From the NCBI GenBank assembly GCA_017428155.1, contig JAFRRJ010000040.1:62001-126000 (forward strand): DNA of 64,000 nt, written 5' to 3'. Source of the stretch: Clostridiales bacterium. GTDB lineage: Bacteria; Bacillota; Clostridia; Saccharofermentanales; Saccharofermentanaceae. This document shows positions 51,018-60,500 of the stretch, in pieces (within the stretch, counting starts at the first letter, position 1; the number at the start of each line of letters is the position of its first letter). The translations under genes and the position numbers were made by a program. Under the pieces are notes generated by a model. That model saw nothing but the letters and a program-made list of their open reading frames with translations. It was not told where the DNA came from and ran no database searches.

Positions 51018-51546
51018 AAATTCCTCCAATGTGTGTGAGAAAAAAACTTATCAACAATCTGATAAGCCTTGCCGGAAGCTAAAGCTTCCCCGGCACAGCG
51101 GAGGATATTCAGCTTCCCATTGTCCCCATGCATATCCGGAAAACCTTTATCAGGAAGGCAGTAAGGTCGCTATTACCGCAAATGAAACCGTCACATCATC
51201 CCGTATTGACGAAAATGGTAATTACGCGTAGTTACGCCCGGTTCAATACTTAACACTAAAGAAGTAAGTATTTGTACTCAGAGCAATAAACCCTTGATTG
51301 TGCCTAGAAAAAATATCCGAACCCGTAAAAATATTTTTACGAATATGCCAACTCAATTATGTTACACATCTTTTTTTCGACTTGCAATACTTAAATCAAA
51401 ATTTGTTGAGTCTATTATTTCTATTTATTCAACAATTGCTTAAGCACTTCTCCGTATCGTCTTTGCCCCTTCAGGGAGCTCTGATAATCCGTAATTAAGC
51501 TCAAAAAACACATTGCTCACACTTTCAGGTTTATATGTGACTGCCG
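51018..51546. promoter_or_regulatory. 529-bp regulatory region upstream of the RiPP export operon
   Basis: No gene was found. On the minus strand: three AATACTTA half-sites (51245-51252, 51386-51393 and, inverted, 51265-51272; the first and last form an 8-bp inverted repeat with a 12-nt spacer), an 18-bp perfect palindrome CGTAAAAATATTTTTACG (51324-51341), a near-palindrome GTAATTACGCGTAGTTAC (51218-51235), and a hairpin GCCGG-AAGC (51071-51094). TTGAGT-N17-TATTTT may be a promoter overlapping the 18-bp palindrome. The sequence is AT-rich compared with the genes. Confidence 0.5.
51040..51066 (-). terminator. Terminator-like hairpin in the leader of the RiPP export operon
   Basis: CTTATCA / TGATAAG arms (7 bp, loop of 6) are followed on the minus strand by seven T (51040-51046), directly upstream of the GGAGG of the HlyD-like gene. 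It may terminate a short upstream transcript or act as an attenuator. Confidence 0.65.
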
Positions 51547-52473
51547 CTATATTTCTTCGATCACAGATGTCCCTTCGCAGCCGTCAGTCCATTTCCAATG
51601 CTCATAGAATCTGAGTTTTCCGTTCTCGAGAACGGGCTTGGAATTGCATGAACCCGATCTTGATTCCCCGTCTGTATTAATATGTCTGTAATCAAAATGG
51701 AGGTTGTTATTGTCATCTATTGTTCCCAAAAGGAAACCCTTTATAATGCTTCCGCCGGAATACTCCGCCCAAATGACATTCCCCTTCTGGTGATAACTGA
51801 ATATGGTCTCATCAGATACTTCGCCGGTATCGGAATTGGATATTGCAGTAAAATATCTGTCTTCAAGCGAGAATCCTTCTTCCGTTTGTGAGAACAGCGT
51901 TTTGCCTTTTTGATATGCTTTCTTAAGATTATTCTCCCAGTTGGTCTCTCTTTCTTCCTTCTCTCTTGATGTGCTGTCGAAAAGCACGAATTCGGTTTGT
52001 TTTACACGGTTAAAAAGCCTGTCGCCAAACATAACCTTTTTCATACTGCCAAGCAGTCCGAGACGCTCCAATCTGTACTCCGGATTACCCGCAGAGCAGA
52101 GGATCACTCCCTTTTCGAGCATTTTCATAGACTTGTTTCCATAGGCAAATCCATAAGACCAGACTCTGTCAAACCACCCCACAAGTTTTGCAGGTGCTTC
52201 CGTCCAGAAAACAGGATAAATAAATACTATTGCATCGGAGGAATTGATCTTCTCCTGTTCTTCCAGAACATCAGATGCAACTTCAGGATAGTCTCTGTAA
52301 TTGGCATCTCTCAGATATTCCTGCTCTGTCATATCTGCTTTGAAATCCATTTTATACAGATCCGAAAGCACATACTCATTTCCTGAATCAATGATCCCTT
52401 TTATAAATTCATCTCTGAGATTTCTTGTTAATGAATCCTCAGAGGGATGACAATATACGATAAAAGCCTTCAT
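51547..52473 (-). CDS. Flavodoxin-fold NAD(P)H oxidoreductase fused to a ~105-residue domain
   Basis: The protein (308 residues) has an N-terminal flavodoxin_2 domain (about 1-190) of the NQO1/MdaB/YwrO type: IVYCHPSEDSLTRNLRDEF, DAIVFIYPVFWTEAPAKLVGWFDRVW (flavin-binding). Residues about 205-308 are a separate domain (ETIFSYHQKGNVIWAEYSGGSIIKG...WKWTDGCEGTSVIEEI) that is normally a stand-alone small protein, often mislabelled N-acetylglutamate synthase, of unknown function. The fusion is unusual. It is followed by the RiPP regulatory region and may be unrelated to it. Confidence 0.82.
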   Translation of the reverse strand: MKAFIVYCHPSEDSLTRNLRDEFIKGIIDSGNEYVLSDLYKMDFKADMTEQEYLRDANYRDYPEVASDVLEEQEKINSSDAIVFIYPVFWTEAPAKLVGWFDRVWSYGFAYGNKSMKMLEKGVILCSAGNPEYRLERLGLLGSMKKVMFGDRLFNRVKQTEFVLFDSTSREKEERETNWENNLKKAYQKGKTLFSQTEEGFSLEDRYFTAISNSDTGEVSDETIFSYHQKGNVIWAEYSGGSIIKGFLLGTIDDNNNLHFDYRHINTDGESRSGSCNSKPVLENGKLRFYEHWKWTDGCEGTSVIEEI

Positions 52474-52567
52474 ATCTTATTCCTTCCCGTTAATCAAATA
52501 CTGCCGTCTCGAAAATGCCTCTCAGCATCTTCTTCAGCCTGAACTTTTTTTACTTGTACCCTTGATG

Positions 52568-53761
52568 TTACCTTGTCAGACAAACGACCGTCTCTATCTT
52601 CTCCGTCCACGGGAACATGTCGACGGGCTTGGCGACTCTGGCTTCATAGCCCTGACCTCTGAAGATCTTCAGATCCCTTGCAAGAGTCTCCGGACAGCAG
52701 GAAATATAGATTATCTTATCCGGCTTTAGCTTGCCGCATGCCTTAATGAATCTGGATGTGGTTCCGGCTCTTGTGGGATCTAGGATCACGCAGTCGACCT
52801 TTGCACCGTTTTTCGCGGCCTCCTCCATATACTGGGTGGCATCCGCAAGTACGAATGACGCGTTATTGACTTTGTTTATAGCTGCGTTCTTAAGGGCATC
52901 CTTATATGCGGACTCCTTGATCTCAACACCTGTGATACTTCCGACAAAGCCTGCAAAGGTCAGTGTTGTAGAGCCCGTACCGCAATACGTATCGATGCAC
53001 ACTTCATTGCCTCTGAATCCGGCAAGCCTTACGGCCTGGGAATAGAGGATCTCGGCCTGTTCGTGATTAGACTGCATGAATGAATCAGCCGACACCCTGA
53101 ACTTCTTGCCGAGAATAACATCTGTGATATAGCCGTTGCCCTTGATCTTCTTTATCTCTCCGTTGCCGAGGATCATTGAGTCGTGGCGCATATTGAGATT
53201 GATTAGAAGCGTGGTTATCTCGGGATGGAGCTTTAACAGTTCGTCAGTAAAGAGCTGCTTGTTCTTGAAATACCTGTTGCCGATTATGAGGACGACCATT
53301 ACTTCACCCGTGGCATCAGCCGTTCTTACAAGCACTCTCCTGAGCACGCCCCTGCACTTGACTTCATCGTAGATGCTTATGTTGAAGCGCTCTGCAAGTG
53401 CAGCACAGTCTCTGATTATCGCTGATGCAGTCCGGTTCTCGATAAGACAGGAATCGACTTCCACGATGCGGTGCGAGCCGGCCTCATAAGGGCCGCAGAT
53501 AACCCGTCCGTTCTTAAGCTTTTTGAAAGCCGAATGGACCTTGTTGCGGTAATATACAGGATTCTCTCCGAAGTGGATCGGTTCCACTTCGCAAAAAGGC
53601 GATATAAGTCTCCTGACTCTTTTCTCTTTTGCTGCGAACTGCTCGAAATAAGTCTTTCCCGCATAGGCACAACCGCCGCATTTATCAGCAACGGGGCAGT
53701 CATTACGCATCGCGATCGCTTTGCTTAACCTGTTTATATCTGTCTCTTTGCGGGAAGCCAT
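52568..53761 (-). CDS. 23S rRNA (uracil-C5) methyltransferase RlmD/TrmA family
   Basis: The protein (397 residues) has the N-terminal Fe-S cysteine set CPVADKCGGCAYAGKTYFEQ, an SAM-binding YCGTGSTTLTFAG segment, the LDPTRAG motif and the catalytic Cys in YISCCPETLARDL. It methylates uridine C5 in rRNA (or tRNA), and related firmicute proteins include RlmCD. The start is the ATG at 53761 after AAGGTGATCTT. No TRAM domain is seen. It is 4 nt from folD. Confidence 0.92.
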   Translation of the reverse strand: MASRKETDINRLSKAIAMRNDCPVADKCGGCAYAGKTYFEQFAAKEKRVRRLISPFCEVEPIHFGENPVYYRNKVHSAFKKLKNGRVICGPYEAGSHRIVEVDSCLIENRTASAIIRDCAALAERFNISIYDEVKCRGVLRRVLVRTADATGEVMVVLIIGNRYFKNKQLFTDELLKLHPEITTLLINLNMRHDSMILGNGEIKKIKGNGYITDVILGKKFRVSADSFMQSNHEQAEILYSQAVRLAGFRGNEVCIDTYCGTGSTTLTFAGFVGSITGVEIKESAYKDALKNAAINKVNNASFVLADATQYMEEAAKNGAKVDCVILDPTRAGTTSRFIKACGKLKPDKIIYISCCPETLARDLKIFRGQGYEARVAKPVDMFPWTEKIETVVCLTR

Positions 53762-53765
53762 AAGA

Positions 53766-54605
53766 TCACCTTCCGGCGTTGTCGACAACGTGCTTAAGAA
53801 GTATCGCCGTCGTGATAGAACCTACTCCTCCGGGTACGGGTGTTACAGCTTCAGCGATCTGCGATACACCTTCGTAATCGACATCTCCGCAGAGTCTTCC
53901 CTCCTCATCGACATTCATTCCGACATCGATGATGATCTGACCGGGTCTTACGAACTTCTCCGTGATCATTTTCGCGACGCCGCAGCACGCTACGATGATA
54001 TCCGCATTCCGGCACTCTTCTTCAATATTCAAAGTTCTGGTATGGCATACGGTAACAGTTGCATTAGCTGTCGTAAGAAGAAGTGCAACGGGCTTTCCGA
54101 TAACAAGGCTTCTTCCGACTACCGTTACTTTCTTGCCTTTGGTCTCAATGTTATAGTGCCTGATCAGTGACATAACAGCTTCTGCCGTACAGGGAGCAGC
54201 TGCATCAGGTACACCCGCAAGGACGTTTTCCATGTTTCTGATATCCATGAAATCAGAGTCCTTGCCGGGATCTATCGTCCTTCTCATGTGCTCATCAGAC
54301 AGCCCCTTGGGCAGCGGTCTGAACACGAGAATGCCGTGAACTTTAGGATCGTTATTGATGCCGTCGAAAGTCCTGTCCAGATCCTCCTGGGATATGCTGC
54401 TTTCCGCAGCAGTGACTTCAACCTCAACGCCTGCAGTCTCAAAACGCTTTAAAACGCCTCTCTCATATGCAAGATCGTCTTCTCTGGCTCCAACGCGGAG
54501 AATGGCAAGCTTGGGCTTTATGCCCTTGCCTTTAAGCTCTTCCACCTTGACCTTGATCTCATTAACGATCTTATCCGCAACTTCCTTGCCGCCTAATCTC
54601 TGCAT
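53766..54605 (-). CDS. folD: Methylenetetrahydrofolate dehydrogenase FolD with altered cyclohydrolase site
   Basis: The protein (279 residues) is a FolD homologue: ILRVG, GILVFRPLP, VTVVGRSLVIGKPVALLL (dinucleotide binding) and AVTPVPGGVGSITTAILL are clear. The catalytic YxxxK motif reads YERGV, so the Lys essential for cyclohydrolase activity is replaced by Val, and the conserved Gln of GILVQLPLP is Phe. The 5,10-methylene-THF dehydrogenase reaction does not need these residues as strictly. The next gene upstream, 5 nt away, is fchA, a dedicated methenyl-THF cyclohydrolase, which would supply the missing step. Confidence 0.93.
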   Translation of the reverse strand: MQRLGGKEVADKIVNEIKVKVEELKGKGIKPKLAILRVGAREDDLAYERGVLKRFETAGVEVEVTAAESSISQEDLDRTFDGINNDPKVHGILVFRPLPKGLSDEHMRRTIDPGKDSDFMDIRNMENVLAGVPDAAAPCTAEAVMSLIRHYNIETKGKKVTVVGRSLVIGKPVALLLTTANATVTVCHTRTLNIEEECRNADIIVACCGVAKMITEKFVRPGQIIIDVGMNVDEEGRLCGDVDYEGVSQIAEAVTPVPGGVGSITTAILLKHVVDNAGR

Positions 54606-54610
54606 TCTTA

Positions 54611-55228
54611 TTACCCGCCGATCAGAATCTTTTTTACTTCCGCGTAGACCTTTGCGCAGATGCCGGATGTCTCATTCACGAGCACGTCCGTCCTTCTGTT
54701 AAGGTCTTCCGCATATGTCCTGTCCTTCATGGACTTGGTGTTGATATAAACATTCATTGCAGCGCCCTTGCATGCAGTATCGCAAGCCGCTGCAGCCACA
54801 CCTACGTCGCTTATCGCAAGTCTTGAGCCGATCACAGCAAGGCGCTCAAGTACCAGCGCCGTCTCGTGAGCCTTCAGAACAACTTCAAAAGGCGCAGTGC
54901 TCGCGTCCTTTAATACGCCTTCAAGGATCTCGTCCCTGCCTTCCTGATCCTTAGGTATCGAATATGCTTTTGCCAAGGGCTCGAAAACTTCCTCGTCCTT
55001 CTCACCCAAAACCTCAAACTCTTTGACTAAAACACCGCACTTTGCAATGGTTTGCTCTATCTCTTCCTGATATTCGGCATACTTCTTCTTGCCGCTCGTA
55101 AGGTTGCCTACCATTGAACCCAAAGCTGCTGCGACTGCACCGCATACCGCAGATGCTCCGCCGCCTCCCGGGGTAGGTGCACCGGATGAAAGTTCATCTA
55201 GAAAACCGTATAGTGTTCTTTCCGCCAT
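54611..55228 (-). CDS. fchA: Methenyltetrahydrofolate cyclohydrolase (FTCD_C family)
   Basis: The protein (205 residues) belongs to the cyclodeaminase/cyclohydrolase family (FchA): the helical N-terminal SGAPTPGGGGASAVCGAVAAALGSMV and the central Ala-rich KGAAMNVYINTKSM are its signature. It converts 5,10-methenyl-THF to 10-formyl-THF. Alone (without the FTCD N-terminal domain) it is the separate enzyme found in Clostridia. It leads the fchA-folD-methyltransferase operon, whose neighbour folD lacks the residues for the same reaction. Confidence 0.92.
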   Translation of the reverse strand: MAERTLYGFLDELSSGAPTPGGGGASAVCGAVAAALGSMVGNLTSGKKKYAEYQEEIEQTIAKCGVLVKEFEVLGEKDEEVFEPLAKAYSIPKDQEGRDEILEGVLKDASTAPFEVVLKAHETALVLERLAVIGSRLAISDVGVAAAACDTACKGAAMNVYINTKSMKDRTYAEDLNRRTDVLVNETSGICAKVYAEVKKILIGG

Positions 55229-55445
55229 TATTCCTTATCTCCTCGCATAAAAATCTTCACATAAAGGATTTTAAATCATCGCCACATTCAAGTCCAACAG
55301 ACAAAGATATAAAATGGTGGCTTTATTGTGAGCTTTATGATGTTAATTATGTTAGAAGGACAGTTTTGAATTGAGTACGGGTTTTGATTCAGCTATTATG
55401 AAAACTGCTATAAGATATTCGGATAAAGGAGGTTTAAAGAATTAA

Positions 55446-55955
55446 ATGGATAATACATACATAATTAGAGAAGCGGTTCCGGATGATGCAGAGAAAATGA
55501 TCCCTTATCTGAATCAGGTAGGCGGAGAATCTGATTATCTGTTACATGGAAAAAATGAATTCACTGTTCCGGTTGAGGGTGTAAGACGCAAACTGACCAT
55601 GAGTAAAGACTCGGAGAACAGTATTATTTTGATAGCTCACGAGAACGATCAGATCATTGCAAGAGCAGAACTAGCCGGATACTATAACCCAAGAATCCGT
55701 CATAGAGCCGTTTTCTCGATTTCAGTAAGAAAGGATTGCTGGAACCGCGGAATAGGAACAGAAATGATAAAGGCAGTTTTCGAGCAGGCGAAGAAAATGA
55801 ATATCAGGGTTATAGAACTGGAAGTAATCACTGATAACGAAAGAGGCATTCACCTGTATCATAAAATGGGATTTGCCGATATAGGAATTTATAAAGATTA
55901 TTTCTATGTAAACGGGATGTTTAAAGATGCTGTAGTTATGCAGAAAATATTATAA
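55446..55955 (+). CDS. GNAT family N-acetyltransferase
   Basis: The protein (169 residues) has the GNAT acetyl-CoA motif VRKDCWNRGIGTEMIKAV (motif A, equivalent of Q/RxxGxG/A) and the later VITDNERGIHLYHKMGF (motif B). The substrate is unknown; the sequence looks like RimI/PhnO-type small acetyltransferases. The ATG at 55446 follows AAAGGAGG. It is monocistronic, more AT-rich than its neighbours and on the opposite strand to most, which may suggest independent acquisition. Confidence 0.88.
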   Translation: MDNTYIIREAVPDDAEKMIPYLNQVGGESDYLLHGKNEFTVPVEGVRRKLTMSKDSENSIILIAHENDQIIARAELAGYYNPRIRHRAVFSISVRKDCWNRGIGTEMIKAVFEQAKKMNIRVIELEVITDNERGIHLYHKMGFADIGIYKDYFYVNGMFKDAVVMQKIL

Positions 55956-55983
55956 GAAACACAATGCACTATTCATTATTGTA

Positions 55984-56020
55984 TAAAAACAAACGGCGCA
56001 ACTCTTAGCTGCGCCGTTAA
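55984..56020. terminator. Bidirectional terminator between GNAT and NlpC/P60 genes
   Basis: AACGGCGCA and TGCGCCGTT form a 9-bp GC-rich stem. Runs of T follow on both strands (TTATTT forward, TTTGTTTTT reverse), so it can end transcripts of both converging genes. Confidence 0.8.
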
Positions 56021-56024
56021 TTAT

Positions 56025-57305
56025 TTACTGGATTATTCGCTTTATCGCTTTGATGCTCATCATGTCGACGTTGCCGTAAACGACTTTGCCTCTGGTACTC
56101 GATGCGTGGATTACCTGGCCGTCGCCGATATAGATCGCAACGTGTCCGCAGTAGCTGCCGTAGTCGTAGCATATAACATCACCCGGCTGGATATCACTTC
56201 TTGGAACACTGACGCCTGAATGGAGCCAAATCTGAGTAGCACCGTGAGGCAGTGATACGCCGACCTGTGCGTAGCAGTACATAACAAGACCTGAACAGTC
56301 GATGCCGCTTGAGGAAGACCCTGCGAATACGTAAGGTACACCGAGCATTGATTCAGCGATACTTACGATACTCTCACCGTTACAGCCGGTGATCTTCGGG
56401 AGCGATCTGACATTGCCGTAGCTTCCGCCACCGCCGCCGCCACTTGACGAAGAACTTCTGGGACGGGGTGTAGGTGTGGGAGTAGGTGTCGGCGGGGGAT
56501 TCGTAGTCGTATAGGACTTATAAACATATCCTGTCTTGCCGCCTGTTGTCTTTACCTTGTACCATTTATCACCGACGATCGCGCTGCATACGAGCTTTGC
56601 GTCCTCGTTAACTACTGTAACTTCATCAGCTGAAGTCGAAGGCTCTGCTCTTACGATAAGACTGTCCGTATCTACCCAGACAGTTCTGTCGATCTCGATG
56701 GAGAGCATTGTATCCTGTATTGAATTTGTAAGGACATAGCCTTCCTCACCCTTCTCGGTCTTTATCCTTGACCATGTATCGCCGACACCGGTTCTGGTTA
56801 CTTCCTGACCTAAGTGAAGCCTTACGAGGGTCGTGGAATCCATATTAGGAGTCTCTTTGAGGATAGACTGGTTAGCCCTTACATAGTAAGTCGTATCATC
56901 CGGAGCAAAAAACTGCGGATCTAAAAGCTCTATAGGGAGATTGGAATCATCGTACTGCTGATAGATAACATACTTCGGAATGTCCGTATAACTTGCGGGA
57001 GCACATACTTCGGTAAACTCGGTAGGATCCGTTCCGGCATCAACGTCTGTCACATTGTAGCCGACGTCAGCGCTTATCATCTCATCCGTGCTGCTGACAA
57101 GTGCCCAGTCCTCGAGAACGATCTCGCCGCTCTCAACGCTGCCTGTGCCGAAAATAGCTTCATAAGCATGCGACACAGCCATTCCGGGCGTCATGCCTTC
57201 GCGAAGACCTATGGGCAGACAAATAATAGGCAGGGCTGCAAAAAAACCTGTTGCGATAGCAACTATATGCTGCTTTCTATTATGTTTAAGTACTACTCTC
57301 CTCAT
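56025..57305 (-). CDS. NlpC/P60 peptidoglycan endopeptidase with SH3 domains
   Basis: The protein (426 residues) has an N-terminal membrane/signal segment (about 13-33), two SH3-like domains (about 135-205 and 215-272), a Pro/Thr and Gly-rich linker (PPPTPTPTPTP then poly-Ser/Gly) and a C-terminal NlpC/P60 domain (about 310-426). The catalytic Cys is in SGIDCSGLVMYC, the His in YCGHVAIYIG and the third residue in QVIHASS. It should cut peptide bonds in peptidoglycan stems outside the cell. The gene stands alone with its own terminator and a good -10 box upstream. Confidence 0.93.
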   Translation of the reverse strand: MRRVVLKHNRKQHIVAIATGFFAALPIICLPIGLREGMTPGMAVSHAYEAIFGTGSVESGEIVLEDWALVSSTDEMISADVGYNVTDVDAGTDPTEFTEVCAPASYTDIPKYVIYQQYDDSNLPIELLDPQFFAPDDTTYYVRANQSILKETPNMDSTTLVRLHLGQEVTRTGVGDTWSRIKTEKGEEGYVLTNSIQDTMLSIEIDRTVWVDTDSLIVRAEPSTSADEVTVVNEDAKLVCSAIVGDKWYKVKTTGGKTGYVYKSYTTTNPPPTPTPTPTPRPRSSSSSGGGGGGSYGNVRSLPKITGCNGESIVSIAESMLGVPYVFAGSSSSGIDCSGLVMYCYAQVGVSLPHGATQIWLHSGVSVPRSDIQPGDVICYDYGSYCGHVAIYIGDGQVIHASSTRGKVVYGNVDMMSIKAIKRIIQ

Positions 57306-57339
57306 ATCTCCAAGCCCTTCAAGGTTTTACGTCCATTAG

Positions 57340-57345
57340 ATTATA
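57340..57345 (-). promoter_or_regulatory. Candidate -10 box for the NlpC/P60 gene
   Basis: A perfect TATAAT on the minus strand lies about 35 nt before the start. The -35 position has only a weak match (GCAAAA at 17 nt). Confidence 0.4.
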
Positions 57346-57444
57346 CATCGTAAAGCAGGTGTTTTTGCGGCAATTTTCAGGCGCAGGACCTCCGGTTTGT
57401 CTGTTAAACAGCCGGACAAACAGGCTTTTCGCGCTCTCTGCATA

Positions 57445-57480
57445 CAAAAACGCCGGAAGAGAATACACTCCTCCGGCGTC
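57445..57480 (-). terminator. Terminator of the rpoB-rpoC operon
   Basis: ACGCCGG (57450-57456) and CCGGCGT (57473-57479) form the base of a GC-rich hairpin, followed on the minus strand by TTTTTG. It lies about 50 nt after the rpoC stop. Confidence 0.8.
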
Positions 57481-57531
57481 ATTATAAACTTTATAGACCT
57501 TGAGTTGGTTTACAATCTCGGGACAAAAAAG

Positions 57532-60500
57532 TTACTTCTTGTCCTTGTAGCTGTCAACCTCAAGCTGAGCTTCCAGACGGTCCTGCTCGTCGAGAAGGTC
57601 ATTGCGTGCCTGGATCTGCTCGAGATAGTCATTAGCGAAGAGCTCGGAATCGCTCTCTGCCTCACCATACTCGTGACCTGTGATGAGCTTGCTGTTTGCC
57701 TTGATAACAGGAACAGCAGTGATATCGCTGTGAGCCTTGATACCGGTACCTGCAGGGATGAGCGCACCGATGATGACGTTCTCCTTGATACCGATGAGCG
57801 GATCGACCTTGCCCTTGATAACTGCGTCTGTAAGAACTTTTGCAGTCTCCTGGAAGGATGCAGCTGACATGAAGGAGTCAGAAGCGCTTGCGGCCTTAGC
57901 GATACCCAGGAGGATCGTCTTGCCGTTAGCGGGCTTCTTGCCCTGCTCTTCACAGTCTCTGTTTCTGGAAATGAAGTTATACCAGTCAACAGTTGTACCT
58001 GTCATGAAGCCTGTATCACCCGGATCGTCGATCTGGACTCTTCTCATCATCTGCTTTGTGATGATCTCGATGTGCTTATCGTTGATGTTTACACCACCAC
58101 CCGTGTAGTAAACCTTTGTGATCTCGGAGATGATGTACTTCTGAACGGCACGGATATCCTTAACTCTTAAGATCTCCTTAGGATCGATCTTACCGTCGAT
58201 GATCTGATCGCCGGCTTCGATGACCTGACCGTCAGTAACTGTGAGTGTAGCGTGTGAAGGTACCTTGTACTCCATCTTCTCGATAGGATTGCCCTTGATG
58301 TCGAGGATAGGCTCAACGCCTTCATCGTATACAGGTGTAACTACGATAGTCTTCTGCTTTGTCTTCTCGTTCTCAACGATCTTAACAGAACCCGGAACGG
58401 AGGAGATGATGCCGTGACCCTTAGGATCTCTTGCTTCGAAGATCTCGGTAACACGGGGGAGACCCTGTGTGATATCTTCACCGGAAGCAGCGATACCACC
58501 GGAGTGGAACGTTCTCATCGTAAGCTGTGTACCAGGCTCACCGATGGACTGTGCTGCGATGATACCTACGGCTTCACCGACTGCGACAGGACGGCCTGTA
58601 GCAAGGTTGATACCGTAGCACTTTGTGCAGACACCTCTTCTGGAACGGCAGTCGAATACTGATCTGATCTTGAGCTTTCCAAGATCCTCGATCTGCTGCT
58701 TTGTAAGGATCTTGCCTTCAGCCTCAGCCTCAGCAACCTTTGCAGCGATCTTCTTCTCGCGTTCTGCGAGCTTCTCGGGTGTCTCAGGTCCCTTGATCTT
58801 AACGGATTCCTTAACAGCCTTTCTTGCTGCCTCGGCATCAGCCTTAGCCTGATCTACGGACTTGCAGATATCCTCTGCCTTGAGAGCGTCGATCAGTTCG
58901 TTCTTCTTAACGATGACCTCGCCTGTCTGGTAGTTGACGATATCCTCTGCAGCATAACGGCCATAGAGACGGTCGTTAAGAGACTTGATAACGTTAACGT
59001 GCTTGTTGGAAACCTCTGTGATCTCCTTGACCCATGTGAAGTCGTCTGTTCCGCAGTCTTCCTCTGTAACAACAACGGCCTGAGCAACGTCAACGAGACG
59101 TCTTGTAAGGTAACCTGATTCAGCTGTCTTAAGAGCCGTATCGGAGAGGGCCTTACGCGCACCGTGTGAGGAGATGAAGAACTCGAGCACGTTCATACCT
59201 TCACGGAGGTTGGACTTGATCGGGATCTCGATGGTGTTACCTGTCGTATCCTGCATAAGTCCACGCATACCTGCGAGCTGCTTGATCTGGTTGTTGGAAC
59301 CACGCGCACCGGAGTCAGCCATCATTCTGATCGGGTTATATATATCGAGGTTGTCCATCAACGCCTTTGTGATGTTGTTGGTTGTCTCGGACCATACCTT
59401 TGTGACTTCGTTGTGACGCTCTGTCTCTGTGAAGAATCCTTCTTCTGCAGCTTCATTGATCTCTTCTACTCTCTCGTCACCTTCAGCGATCATCTTGTCC
59501 TTGATGTCAGGGATGATCATGTCTTCGATACCGATAGAGATACCGGAGATGGTGGAGAACTTATAACCCATTGCCTTAACGTCATCGAGGAATACTGTTG
59601 TTCTCTCGAGGCCGTGGATGGCAATGCACTTTGCAATGATCTTCTCGAGCTTCTTCTTACCGAGAGCAAACTCGAACTTAACTTCCTTATCAGGATCAAC
59701 AGCCTTGATCTCAGCAGCTTTTGCCTTCTGGTCAGCAAGCTTCTTGAAGTCGATCTCGAGCTTTAAGTGATTCTCGGGCTTTGATCTGTCTACAAATCCG
59801 AGATCCTGAGGAACGATCTGGTTGAAGATGAATCTTCCGAGTGTGGACTCGACAAGACCTGTCTCAACCTGGCCGTTGATCTCTCTGGATACACGGACCT
59901 TGATCATGCTGTGGAGTGTGATCTGGTGCTCATCGTAAGCCATCTGTGCTTCGTCGATGGATGCGAAAACCATACCCTCACCCTTATCGTTCTCTACTTC
60001 CATTGTGAGGTAGTAGCAGCCGAGGATCATATCCTGTGTAGGAACTGTAACCGGCTTACCGTCCTGAGGCTTCAGGAGGTTGTTGGTTGAAAGCATGAGG
60101 AATCTTGCCTCTGCCTGAGCCTCTGCAGAAAGCGGTACGTGTACAGCCATCTGGTCTCCGTCGAAGTCTGCGTTAAAGCCTGTGCAGACGAGCGGATGGA
60201 GCTTGATAGCACGGCCTTCTACGAGTACAGGCTCAAATGCCTGGATAGAAAGTCTGTGGAGAGTAGGAGCACGGTTCAGGAGTACGGGGTGATCCTTGAT
60301 GATCTCTTCGAGGATATCCCAGACTTCAGGAACTCTTGCGTCTACCTGTCTTCTTGCTGTCTTGATATTGAGCTTGTCGTTGATCTCAACGAGCTTCTTG
60401 ATTACGAAGGGCTTGAAGAGCTCCAATGCCATCTCCTTAGGCAGACCGCACTGATGCATCTTAAGCTCAGGTCCAACGATGATAACGGAACGTCCGGAGT

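Noticed and set aside
50951..51133. A 60-codon minus-strand leader peptide running into the HlyD-like gene
   Set aside because: It has no ribosome binding site, spans both hairpins and continues into hlyD in another frame; noncoding leader is more likely.
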